NCBI RefSeq assembly: GCF_900186465.1
Contig: NZ_LT891959.1
Coordinates: 248,001-312,000 of the forward strand
Length of the DNA: 64,000 nt
Origin: Centipeda felix
Lineage (GTDB): Bacteria > Bacillota > Negativicutes > Selenomonadales > Selenomonadaceae
Direction of reading: 5' to 3'
The translations under genes and the position numbers were made by a program. Shown piece by piece: positions 53,340 through 61,600 of this stretch. Positions within the stretch are counted from its first letter, which is position 1. Every line of letters starts with the position of its first letter. The notes below the pieces were generated by a model. It made no database searches, was not told where the DNA came from, and saw only the letters and a program-made list of their open reading frames with translations.

Positions 53340-53525
53340 AACAACGTCCGAATCGACGGTGATGTTAAAGCAGGCAATTCTCCTGGCTCAGATTCCTCAC
53401 CCTGTCAAACCTTCCCAGAATTTCTTCCAGTGGCATACGATGACGGGGCTCCTCTTACAGTGGCGGGACCGCTTCGGCTTATACCGAATTCCTTATTAAG
53501 TCTTTCGACACCTGTTTCCTTACAA
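53340..53525 (-). promoter_or_regulatory. Cobalamin riboswitch aptamer
   Basis: Reading the minus strand, the hallmark segments come in order: GGTGTCGAAAGACTTAATAA, GAATTCGGT, GCCGAAGCGGTCCCGCCACT, GAGCCCCGTC, TGCCACTGG, GGGAAGG, GAGGAATCTGAGCCAGGAGA and TGCCTGC, then ACATCACC closing P1. The B12-box-like part GAGCCAGGAGAATTGCCTG lies at about 53370-53389. It controls the BtuB-like receptor and, through the operon, the autotransporter. High B12 should reduce expression. Confidence 0.95.
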
Positions 53526-53544
53526 TATGAATTTTTTCACTCTT

Positions 53545-53574
53545 ATGATATTACAAATTAGTTTATTTTGTCAA
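53545..53574 (-). promoter_or_regulatory. Promoter of the riboswitch-controlled operon
   Basis: On the minus strand TTGACA (53574-53569) and TATCAT (53550-53545) are separated by 18 bp, about 25 bp upstream of the aptamer. Confidence 0.65.
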
Positions 53575-53593
53575 TAATATAAAAGAATCTTTT

Positions 53594-53618
53594 TATAGTT
53601 CTATGTGATAAAACTATA
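53594..53618 (-). terminator. Weak hairpin after the SpoU methyltransferase gene
   Basis: TATAGTT and AACTATA form a 7-bp AT-rich stem followed by AAAAAG on the minus strand; it is only a weak candidate terminator. Confidence 0.3.
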
Positions 53619-53622
53619 TCTA

Positions 53623-54453
53623 TTATATCCCTGCGTAGCTGCGCTGACGCATCGACTCATAGAGGATCGCTGTGGCGGCCGAGGCGACGTTGAGCGACTC
53701 CGCCTGCCCGCACATTGGGACGCAGAGGTGCTGACACGCGCCCAAGAGGCGCTCCGATACACCGTTTGCCTCGTTGCCGAGGACGACAATCGTGGGGCGG
53801 CACAGATCCGCTGCAAAATGCGTCACAGCATCGGCGTCGCACGCAGCCGCATAGAGATATAGGCTTTGCTCCTGTGCGAAACGCAGGAGTTCCTCATCAT
53901 CGACGCCGCTGATAAAGGGAACGTAAAACAGAGAGCCCATCGTTGCACGGACGACCTTGCTGCTGTATACATCCGCACAGCCGCGCAGGAGTATCACGCC
54001 CGCTGTGCCCGCTGCATCTGCCGTGCGCAGAATCATGCCGACGTTGCCGGGATCCTGCACACGATCAAGAGCCAGATAAAACGGTACTTTCTCCGCCGCG
54101 TGTACGAGATCGGTCAATGATCTGCGGGGGGGACGCTGCATCAGCAGCAGGATTCCCTGCGGCGCGTCCGTCTCCGCGCAGGCGGCAAAGAGCCGCGGCG
54201 GGACACAGTTAACCGGCACGCCGCGCAGATGCAGCTGCTCTGCCAGTATGGCAGCTCGCTCCGCTGCCAAGGCACGCTCCGTCAATACGGCGTGTAGGAT
54301 CTGTCCGTCTGAGCGCGCTGCCATCTCGGCAAGGCGCAGTCCCTCCACCAAGAATACATTTTCCTTGGCGGCGCGGCGCGGACTTCGTACCAGCACGGAG
54401 AGGCGGCGGATGAGTGGGTTCTCCGCACTCGTGATTGTCTCGATCTTTTTCAT
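53623..54453 (-). CDS. TrmH/SpoU-family RNA 2'-O-methyltransferase
   Basis: The 276-aa protein has an N-terminal substrate-binding domain (NPLIRRLSVLVRSPRRAAKENVFLVEG) and a SPOUT catalytic domain with the three SpoU motifs: LDRVQDPGNVGMILRTADAAG, IVVLGNEANGVSE, and VPMCGQAESLNVASAATAILYE. It methylates a ribose in rRNA or tRNA; the target is unknown. It follows the rplT terminator and faces the riboswitch promoter downstream. No fusion or truncation is visible. Confidence 0.92.
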   Translation of the reverse strand: MKKIETITSAENPLIRRLSVLVRSPRRAAKENVFLVEGLRLAEMAARSDGQILHAVLTERALAAERAAILAEQLHLRGVPVNCVPPRLFAACAETDAPQGILLLMQRPPRRSLTDLVHAAEKVPFYLALDRVQDPGNVGMILRTADAAGTAGVILLRGCADVYSSKVVRATMGSLFYVPFISGVDDEELLRFAQEQSLYLYAAACDADAVTHFAADLCRPTIVVLGNEANGVSERLLGACQHLCVPMCGQAESLNVASAATAILYESMRQRSYAGI

Positions 54454-54458
54454 CGTAT

Positions 54459-54497
54459 AAAAAGAGCCTGATGAATCCGATGACTCATCAGGCTGCT
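54459..54497 (-). terminator. Terminator of the infC-rpmI-rplT operon
   Basis: On the minus strand AGCCTGATGA and TCATCAGGCT form a perfect 10-bp stem with a 10-nt loop, followed by CTTTTTAT. Confidence 0.92.
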
Positions 54498-54503
54498 CCC
54501 ATC

Positions 54504-54857
54504 TTACTGATTTTCCTTTGCGGCGTTCACAAGCTGCGTGAATGCCGCTGCATCGGCAATGGCGAGATCGGCAAGCATCTTGCGGTTGACCTCGACCCCT
54601 GCATTCGTCAGACCCGCGATAAAGCGGCTGTACGAGATGCCGTTCGCACGCGCTGCTGCATTGATGCGTGCGATCCAGAGACGACGGAACGTGCCCTTCT
54701 TTGCACGACGGTCACGGCGCGCATAGTAAAGCGCCTTCATGACGGTCTCGTTTGCCTTCTTGAACTGCTTGCTGCGCGAGCCGCGATAGCCCTTGGCAAG
54801 CTTTAAAATCTTCTTATGACGACGGTGTGCCGTAACACCGCTCTTTACTCTTGGCAT
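54504..54857 (-). CDS. rplT: 50S ribosomal protein L20
   Basis: The 117-aa product starts [29 protein letters not shown], the typical basic N-terminal extension needed for 23S rRNA assembly, and ends in the globular part ([19 protein letters not shown]). Length is normal. L20 also acts as a translational or transcriptional repressor of its own operon in other bacteria. It is the last gene of infC-rpmI-rplT. Confidence 0.98.
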   Translation of the reverse strand: MPRVKSGVTAHRRHKKILKLAKGYRGSRSKQFKKANETVMKALYYARRDRRAKKGTFRRLWIARINAAARANGISYSRFIAGLTNAGVEVNRKMLADLAIADAAAFTQLVNAAKENQ

Positions 54858-54907
54858 AGCAATTCCTCCTGTTTCCTACCCACGTAGGGTTCTCTTCATT
54901 GCCCCGT

Positions 54908-55105
54908 TTATGCGTAGGGGAGCATCTTGCGGATGCGCTTGTAGTCCGAATTGTCGGCAAGTGCTGCCTTGCGCAGGTTGCGCTTGCGCTTCGGCGTCTT
55001 CTTCTCCAGAATATGTCTCTTGTACGCCTTGTTGCGGCGGAATTCTCCGCTCCCTGTTACGGTGAAGCGCTTTGCTGCAGCGCGGCGCGTTTTAATCTTC
55101 GGCAT
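54908..55105 (-). CDS. rpmI: 50S ribosomal protein L35
   Basis: The 65-aa product reads [20 protein letters not shown] then [14 protein letters not shown], characteristic of L35. The ATG at 55105 is used because the GGAGG is eight bases upstream of it; the ATG at 55111 would be only two bases away. The coding sequence overlaps the end of infC by 14 nt. Confidence 0.97.
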   Translation of the reverse strand: MPKIKTRRAAAKRFTVTGSGEFRRNKAYKRHILEKKTPKRKRNLRKAALADNSDYKRIRKMLPYA

Positions 55106-55673
55106 CGCCATTTCCTCCTTTATCTTCCTGCTTCGCGGGTTTTGCCGCCTTGGCGGGCTTCTGCACCTTCGGCGAAAGAATCATCGTCATATTCTTTCCC
55201 TCGAGCTTCGCACCGCGTTCGATCGACACGAGATCGCCCAGCCGTTCGGAGACGCGGTCGAGAACCACGCGCCCGAGTTCCGGATGGGAGAGCTCACGCC
55301 CACGGAACATGATCGTCACCTTGACCTTGTTGCCCTCTTCGACGAAGCGGAGCGCATTCTTCAGCTTGACATTAAAGTCATGCTCGTCGATGTTCGGACG
55401 CAGCTTGACTTCCTTGATGCTGATGGTCTTTTGCTTCTTCTTCGCTTCTTTCTCACGTTTCTGCTGTTCATAGCGGAACTTTCCAAAGTCCATGATGCGG
55501 CAGACGGGCGGCTTCGCCTTCGGCGCCACCTCGACCAGGTCGAGATGCTGCTCCTCCGCCATGCGAAGGGCATCGCGCGTCAGCATAATGCCAAGCTGTT
55601 CCCCCTCCGCACTGGTGACACGCACCTCACGGATATGGATTTCCTCATTGATTCGCAAAGATTCCCTGCTTAT
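55092..55673 (-). CDS. infC: Translation initiation factor IF-3, probable AUA start
   Basis: IF-3 checks the start codon and splits ribosomes. The product has the N-domain ([42 protein letters not shown]) and the C-domain ([37 protein letters not shown]). No ATG is available. A strong AGGAGGTG stands eight bases before an in-frame ATA at 55673, giving [12 protein letters not shown]. This is the same frame as the AUU-started ISK-type N-terminus of other Firmicute infC genes. A TTG at 55658 is the alternative. The C-terminus carries an extra Lys/Ala-rich acidic tail of about 20 residues. Confidence 0.92.
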   Translation of the reverse strand: MSRESLRINEEIHIREVRVTSAEGEQLGIMLTRDALRMAEEQHLDLVEVAPKAKPPVCRIMDFGKFRYEQQKREKEAKKKQKTISIKEVKLRPNIDEHDFNVKLKNALRFVEEGNKVKVTIMFRGRELSHPELGRVVLDRVSERLGDLVSIERGAKLEGKNMTMILSPKVQKPAKAAKPAKQEDKGGNGDAED

Positions 55674-55693
55674 GGCAAGAACACCTCCTGGTA

Positions 55694-55827
55694 CGGATGC
55701 GCATGATTACGCCATCCGGCAATAGAAAAGGGCGGCATAAAGCCACCCTCATACATTCTCTCATGCAACCCGTCAGACATCTATGCCCGCAGGTGAGAAG
55801 CGGTGGCTTCTGCTTTCAACGTGAGAT
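55694..55827 (-). promoter_or_regulatory. infC operon leader, L20-leader-like
   Basis: Upstream of infC the minus-strand transcript contains AGCCACC about 60 nt before GGGTGGCT, which pair and enclose an internal hairpin region, followed by TTTATGCCGCCCTTTT. The position and the closing stem with T-rich downstream sequence resemble L20-type leaders of Firmicute infC operons, where L20 represses by promoting termination. I did not fold it; the match is by eye. Confidence 0.55.
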
Positions 55828-55857
55828 ATATTACCACAGATCGGAGTATCCTGTCAA
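55828..55857 (-). promoter_or_regulatory. Promoter of the infC operon, overlapping the end of thrS
   Basis: On the minus strand TTGACA (55857-55852) and TAATAT (55833-55828) have an 18-bp spacer. The -35 overlaps the thrS stop codon. Confidence 0.7.
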
Positions 55858-57773
55858 TACTCCAGTGCACGCGTCGCAATTTTTTCCTGTACGAGCGCGA
55901 TAAAGTCCGCGACAGGCAGGACTGTGCTGTCCTTCTCTCCATACTTGCGGAAGGCGACTGTTCCGCTCTCCATCTCCTGATCGCCGACCACCAGCGTGTA
56001 CGGCGTCTTCTTGACCTGGCTCTCACGGATCTTGTAGCCCGTCTTTTCGTTGCGTGCATCCACCTCGACGCGGAGGCCAAGGTCGAACATCTTCTTATAC
56101 AGTTCCTCCGCGTATGCGGCATGACGCTCCGTGATCGGCAGGATACGTACCTGCACGGGTGCCATCCATACGGGGAACGCACCTGCATAGTTCTCGATCA
56201 GGATGCCGATGAAACGCTCAATCGATCCGTAGACCACACGGTGCAGCATGACAGGGCGATGCTTTTCGCCGTCCTCGCCGACATAGGTGAGGTCAAACTT
56301 CTCGGGCAGACTCATATCGAGCTGGATCGTGCCGCACTGCCACGTACGCCCGATGGAGTCGCGCAGGTGGAAGTCGATCTTCGGACCGTAAAATGCGCCG
56401 TCTCCCTCGTTGACGACATAGTCCAGACCACGGTTGTCCAGTGCCTTCTGCAGGCCATTCGTCGCCATCTCCCACATCTCGTCCGTGCCCATCGAGTCCT
56501 CGGGGCGCGTCGAGAGCTCCGCCTTGTACGTCAGACCGAACGTGCGGTAGACCTCGTCGAAGAGGTCAATCGTGTGCTGGATCTCGCCCTCGATCTGATC
56601 GGGGGTCACAAAGAGATGCGCATCATCCTGCGTGAAGTTGCGGACGCGGAAGAGCCCGTGCAGAGCACCCGAAAGCTCATGACGATGGACAAGTCCCAGC
56701 TCGGCAAGACGCAGCGGCAGGTCGCGATAGCTGTGCAGCTGGGAACGATAGACGAGCATGCAGCCGGGGCAGTTCATCGGCTTGATTGCGTAGTCCTCTT
56801 CGTCGATCTCCGTGGTATACATATTCTCGCGATAGTGGAACCAATGCCCCGAGGTCTCCCAGAGCTTACGGCTGAGGATCACAGGCGTGCTGATCTCCTG
56901 ATAGCCGTAGCGGCGATGCACCTCGCGCCAATAGTCGAGCAGTGCGTTGCGCAGTGCCATGCCGTTTGGATGGAAGAATGGGAAGCCCGGTCCCTCCTCG
57001 TGCAGGCTGAAGAGATCCAGCTCTCTACCGAGTTTTCGGTGGTCGCGCTTTGCCGCCTCCTCCAACATGTGCAGGTAGGCATCGAGTTCTTCCTGCTTCT
57101 CAAACGCCGTGCCATAGATGCGCTGCAGCATCTTATTCTTCTCACTGCCGCGCCAGTATGCACCTGCGACACTCTGCAGCTTAAATGCCTTGACCTTGCC
57201 GGTCGAGACGACATGGGGGCCTGCGCAGAGGTCGGTGAACTCGCCCTGCGTATAGAGGGAGATTACCTCGTCCTCCGGCAGATCCTCAATCAGCTCCACC
57301 TTATAGTTCTCCCCCTTCTCACGGAAGAGTGCAATCGCCTCTGCACGGGGAATCTCACGGCGGACAAGCGGCAGGTTCTCTTTGACGATCTTCTTCATTT
57401 CCTTTTCGATATCGCGAAGATCGGCATCCGTCAGCTGGTGCTCCATGTCGAAATCGTAGTAGAAGCCGTTCTCGATCGCAGGCCCGATCGCGAGCTGCAC
57501 ATGGCTCTCCGGATACAAGCGCTTCACTGCCTGCGCCATGACGTGCGCCGCCGTATGGCGCAGAGCGTGGCGGCCGCCCTCATCATCAAAGGTCAGCACG
57601 CGCAGTGCAGCATCCTTCGTGACCGGCGTCGTCAGATCGACGACCTCGCCGTCGAGGCTCGCCGCAAGTGCCTTTTTCGCCAAGGAGTTGCTCATGCCCT
57701 TGACGACGTCCAGTATGCTCGTTCCTGCCTCTGCCTCGCGAACGGAGCCATCCGGCAGTGTCAGCTTTATCAT
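55854..57773 (-). CDS. thrS: Threonyl-tRNA synthetase
   Basis: The 639-aa class II synthetase has an N-terminal TGS domain (MIKLTLPDGSVREAEAGTSILDVV), the editing/SAD domain with HTAAHVMAQAVKRLYPE and the CAGPHV motif, the catalytic core (MNCPGCMLVYRS, HRHELSGALHGLFRVRNFTQDDAHLF), and the anticodon domain (VWMAPVQVRILPITE). The ATG at 57773 has GGGAGAGC before it; a longer reading crosses the leader terminator. Expression is probably attenuated by that terminator. Confidence 0.97.
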   Translation of the reverse strand: MIKLTLPDGSVREAEAGTSILDVVKGMSNSLAKKALAASLDGEVVDLTTPVTKDAALRVLTFDDEGGRHALRHTAAHVMAQAVKRLYPESHVQLAIGPAIENGFYYDFDMEHQLTDADLRDIEKEMKKIVKENLPLVRREIPRAEAIALFREKGENYKVELIEDLPEDEVISLYTQGEFTDLCAGPHVVSTGKVKAFKLQSVAGAYWRGSEKNKMLQRIYGTAFEKQEELDAYLHMLEEAAKRDHRKLGRELDLFSLHEEGPGFPFFHPNGMALRNALLDYWREVHRRYGYQEISTPVILSRKLWETSGHWFHYRENMYTTEIDEEDYAIKPMNCPGCMLVYRSQLHSYRDLPLRLAELGLVHRHELSGALHGLFRVRNFTQDDAHLFVTPDQIEGEIQHTIDLFDEVYRTFGLTYKAELSTRPEDSMGTDEMWEMATNGLQKALDNRGLDYVVNEGDGAFYGPKIDFHLRDSIGRTWQCGTIQLDMSLPEKFDLTYVGEDGEKHRPVMLHRVVYGSIERFIGILIENYAGAFPVWMAPVQVRILPITERHAAYAEELYKKMFDLGLRVEVDARNEKTGYKIRESQVKKTPYTLVVGDQEMESGTVAFRKYGEKDSTVLPVADFIALVQEKIATRALEY

Positions 57774-57796
57774 AAAATGCTCTCCCTTCCAAATAT

Positions 57797-57848
57797 ACAA
57801 AAGCCCTGTCCCTGTGGGATAGGAAATCCATCCTCTCGGGGACAAGGC
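57797..57848 (-). terminator. Attenuator-type terminator in the thrS leader
   Basis: On the minus strand GCCTTGTCCC pairs with GGGACAGGGC (one G-U) around a loop with a further small stem, followed by TTTTGT, 24 nt before the thrS start. Upstream in the leader, GGAGCAC and GTGCTTCC form another hairpin. The leader from the promoter is only about 125 nt and the usual T-box order is not evident. Confidence 0.75.
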
Positions 57849-57905
57849 GACAGGAAGCACCGTGATTTCGTGCTCCCATAAGTTTCCACCCTAATCGGTA
57901 AGGTC

Positions 57906-57934
57906 ATTATAAGGCGGTCAATTCTCTGTGTCAA
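57906..57934 (-). promoter_or_regulatory. Promoter of thrS
   Basis: On the minus strand exact TTGACA (57934-57929) and TATAAT (57911-57906) are separated by 17 bp. It overlaps the 3' end of the LysM gene. Confidence 0.85.
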
Positions 57935-58274
57935 GGGATTTGTGTTCTGCCATCGCCTGCAGCTGCTCTGATGGGGCAATCACGGGGATGCGAAGATGTC
58001 TCCCCGCATGGATTGTGCCGTCGGGCGGCAGATCGTTCACCTCAATGATTGCTTCCTCAAGATCCTTTGCCGTGGATTCTTTTGCCGAGTAGGTCTGTGC
58101 AATCGACCAGACGCTCTCCCCATGTGCTACGGACACTTCAACAAAGTCCGCCGAGCGCAGATAGGGATTCGTCAGATGCAGGGCAGAAACTCCCATCCAG
58201 ATGAGCGCGATCACGCCGAAGAGAAGTCCGACGCGCTTCTTATTCACTGTTCTGCGTGTTTTTCTGCGTTTCAT
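57918..58274 (-). CDS. Small membrane-anchored LysM protein (YneA-like architecture)
   Basis: The 118-aa product has a basic N-terminus (MKRRKTRRTVNKKR), one membrane segment (about 15-35), and one LysM domain (VEVSVAHGESVWSIAQTYSAKE, then VNDLPPDGTIHAGRHLRIPV) that should bind peptidoglycan outside the membrane. This layout is that of the SOS-induced division inhibitor YneA of Bacillus, but the sequence alone does not prove the role. GGAGG stands eight bases before the ATG. Its promoter lies over 200 nt upstream, with MITE copy C in between. Confidence 0.75.
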   Translation of the reverse strand: MKRRKTRRTVNKKRVGLLFGVIALIWMGVSALHLTNPYLRSADFVEVSVAHGESVWSIAQTYSAKESTAKDLEEAIIEVNDLPPDGTIHAGRHLRIPVIAPSEQLQAMAEHKSLDTEN

Positions 58275-58304
58275 ATCCGTACCTCCGAACACTCATATCG
58301 CATA

Positions 58305-58473
58305 TATAGGAAGCACTGATAAATTCAGCACCGCCGTCTTAGTACATCTTTTTCGCCCTGTCTGTGTCGACAAATCCTCCACATAGCCTCTGCTATGCGT
58401 CCGGTTTGTCTCCTTGACAGGACAAAAAATCTGCACCAATCCGACGGACTTCATTTTATCAGCGATTCCTATA
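58305..58473 (+). mobile_element. Full MITE-like element, copy C, with TATA duplication
   Basis: The element spans 58309-58469 (161 bp), with left end GGAAGCACTGATAAATTCAG and right end TTTTATCAGCGATTCC, flanked by TATA at 58305-58308 and 58470-58473. Its interior matches copy A in most positions. It is inserted between the promoter and the start of the LysM gene. Confidence 0.85.
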
Positions 58474-58497
58474 TTCTCAAAACCTCTGTTCGTATAT

Positions 58498-58526
58498 AAG
58501 ATAACACAGAAAGAGTGTTCGGTCAA
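58498..58526 (-). promoter_or_regulatory. Probable LysM gene promoter with GTTCG/CGAAC half-sites
   Basis: On the minus strand TTGACC (58526-58521) and TATCTT (58503-58498) are separated by 17 bp. GTTCG at 58517-58521 and CGAAC at 58534-58538 flank the -35 as an inverted pair, and TGCGAA / TTCGCA at 58546-58564 form another. Such half-sites recall Gram-positive LexA operators (CGAAC-N4-GTTCG), but spacing and orientation differ. Confidence 0.5.
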
Positions 58527-58578
58527 GTATTTTCGAACGCATCTTTGCGAAAAATTTGTTCGCAGAACGAGTTTTTGT

Positions 58579-58616
58579 AAAAAAAAGAGATGCTGCACAT
58601 CGTACAACATCTCTTT
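58579..58616 (-). terminator. Terminator after the activator-type gene
   Basis: On the minus strand AAAGAGATG and CATCTCTTT form a 9-bp stem with a 15-nt loop, followed by TTTTT. It lies 14 nt after the stop codon. Confidence 0.85.
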
Positions 58617-58640
58617 GATAAACTCGGTACTATTTAGGCA
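58613..58640 (+). repeat. Faint left-end relic of the MITE-like element at a stop codon
   Basis: TTGATAAACTCGGTACTATTTAG resembles the left end (CTGATAAATTCGGCACTACC) of copy A. It covers the stop codon of the large activator-type gene. The similarity is short. Confidence 0.35.
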
Positions 58641-61600
58641 AATTGACCGCCCGATCCATTTGCGCCTCAGGATGCTCCGCTTCCTGCGGGCGACGCTCCT
58701 TTGCCACGGCAAGCATCAGTTTCAGGCGATTGAGCTGGTTGACCTCACTCGAGCCCGCATCGCAGTCGATCGCCGTGATGTTCGCGCCGTGATACGCCTT
58801 ACGCAGGTCGTGCATAACGCCCTTGCCCGTAATATGGTTCGGCAGACAGCCGAACGGCTGCAGGCAGACGACGTTGGAGACGCCCTCCTCGATGAGCTTT
58901 ACCATCTCACCTGTGAGGAACCACCCCTCCCCTGCCATGTTGCCGAGGCTGACGTGGCGCGCCGCAAGCTCCGCCGTATGGTCGATGGACTGCGGCGGAC
59001 GGAAGTGACGGCTTTCCTTCAGTGCCTTGCGCATCGGTGCGCGGAAGAACTCGATCACCTTGATAAACATACGTCCATAGAGACGATCCTTGTACGAGCC
59101 AGCGAGCAGCTTGTGCTGTGCGATCGGGTCGTAGGCGGAGTACAGAAAGAAGTCGACGAAGTCGGGCATCACGACCTCTGCCCCCTCCCCCATCAGTACC
59201 TTTTCGATGTCGTTGTTCGCGACGGGGTGGTACTTGACGAGGATTTCGCCGACGATGCCGACCTTTGGTTTCCACAAGGTCTCGTCGATAGGGATATGGT
59301 CAAAGTCACGCACAATGTCCTTCACCATGCGGCGGAACTTGAAGATGCTGCCGTGCAGCAGCTCCTCCTTTGCGCGCGCCATCCATTTCTCATACGCCGC
59401 CTGCGTACTCCCCTTGACCATTTCGTACGGCATCATGCGGTTGCGCACGTTCATCAGGAGATCGCCGTAGATCGCCGCTTTGATGGCGTCGACCATCATC
59501 TCGCGGTTGAATGCAAAGGAATCCGTCTCCTCGGGAAGACCGCGCACGGCAAAGACCGCAACGTTCGGGAAACCCGCATCACGCAGCGCCTTGCGCAGGA
59601 CACCGAGGTAGTTGGTCGCACGGCAGGCACCGCAGGTCTGAAAGAGCGCAATGCTCGTGTGATCGGGATCGCATAGTCCCGCCTTCAGTGCGGCGAGGAG
59701 CTGTCCGATGACGACGATGGCAGGGTAGCACATGTCATTGTGTACGTACCGCAGACCAAGGTCAATGGCTGCTTTGTCCGGCATCGGCGGAATGACGACG
59801 TTATAGCCGTGCTTTCTCATCGTCGTACGGAACAGATCAAAGTGAATCGGCGCCATCTGTGGGGCGAGAATCGTATGCGTCTTTCGGCAGTCCTCGGTAA
59901 AACGCGGGCGCTCGATGACAGGTGCGTCATGGTAGACGGGCATCTCCCGGCGCGCGAGAGCCGCGATCAGCGAGCGCAGACGAATGCGCGCTGCACCGAG
60001 GTTTGACACCTCATCGAGCTTGATCATCGTGTAAATGCGCTCATGCGACTCGAGGATCTCGCGTACCTCTGTCGTCGTGAGTGCATCGAGACCGCAGCCG
60101 AAGGAACTCAGCTGGATCAGCGTAACATTCGGATGCTCCGCAACGAACTGTGCCGCATGATAAAGACGTGCATGATAACTCCACTGATTGACAACCTGCA
60201 GACGCCGTTTGCTGACCGGCATGTGGTATACTGCATCCTCGGAGAGAATCGGCAGCTTATAGGACTGGATCATCTCGGGGATGCCGTGATTGATCTCGGG
60301 ATCAATATGATAGGGACGACCCGCTAGCAGGATGGCGTGCTCGCCCGTCTTTTCAATACGGTCGAGGATCTTCTGCCCATAGTCACGGACATCCTGACGA
60401 TACTGCTCAATCTCGGCATAGCCGGCATCAACTGCCGCGGTAATCTCCGCCCTGCCAATGCCCTCGGCTGTTCCAAACTCCTCCACCAACCGCTCGATCA
60501 TGCGCTTGCGGTCATTGATGGGCAGGAACGGCTGCAGGAAGCGGATGTGCCTTTCGCGCAGGACATCCATGTTGATGCGGATGTTCTCCGCATAGGATGC
60601 GACAATCGGGCAGTTGTAGTTGTTCGCCGACGAGTCGGTCTTGTCCTCCATGTTGTGCGGTTCGCATGGATAGAAGATCGTATCGACGCCCTTTTCGATG
60701 AGGTCGGCAATATGCCCGTGGGCAAGCTTTGCCGGGTAGCAGAGGGAATCCGACGGAACGGTCGCCATACCCTTATAGAACAGCTGAGGAGAGGACTTTC
60801 CTGAAAGAACGACGCCGTAACCAAGCCGATCAAAGAAGGTGAACCAGAACGGATAGTCCTCATACATATTGAGCGTGCGCGGGATGCCGATGCGGCCGCG
60901 GCGCGGTTCATCCGGCGACTTATAGTGCTTGAAGAGACGGCGATACTTGAACTTATAGATATTCGGCGTCTCATCCGCTGCCTTCTCGCCGCCGATGCCG
61001 CGCTCGCAGCGGTTGCCCGTAAAGTAACGCTCTCCATTGGGGAACTGCTGCATCGTGATGAGACATTTGTTGCCGCATTTTCCGCAGCGGTAAGTGCTCG
61101 TCTTGGCGGAAAACGCGCCCAGCTCCTCCGCGCCCAGCAGAGAGGAGTGCTCCGTCCCCGCCTCCATCGCAAGGATCGCCGCGCCGTATGCGCCCATCAG
61201 CCCTGCGATGTCGGGACGGATAACGTGCTTGCCGAGCAGGTTCTCGATGGAGCGCAGGACGGCATCGTTGTAGAACGTCCCGCCCTGCACGACAATGTGG
61301 TCGCCGAGGGCATGAACATCCTTCAGCTGCATGACCTTAAAGAGAGCATTCTTTACGACAGAAAGAGCAATGCCCGCCGAAATGTCGGCGACCTCCGCCC
61401 CCTCCTTCTGCGCCTGCTTGACCTTGGAATTCATAAAGACGGTACAGCGCGTGCCGAGGTCAACGGGTGCCTTTGCGTCGATCGCCTTGGCGGCGAACTC
61501 CGCCGGCGTCATGTGCAGCCCCTCGGCAAAGTTCTGGATGAAGGATCCGCAGCCTGCCGAACACGCCTCATTGAGCGTGATATTGCCAACACTGCCGTTC

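Noticed and set aside
53340-53525. rRNA or tRNA genes near the riboswitch and elsewhere
   Set aside because: No cloverleaf with a T-loop GTTCGAATC-type sequence or ribosomal RNA signature was recognised by eye in the window; a tRNA scan would be decisive.
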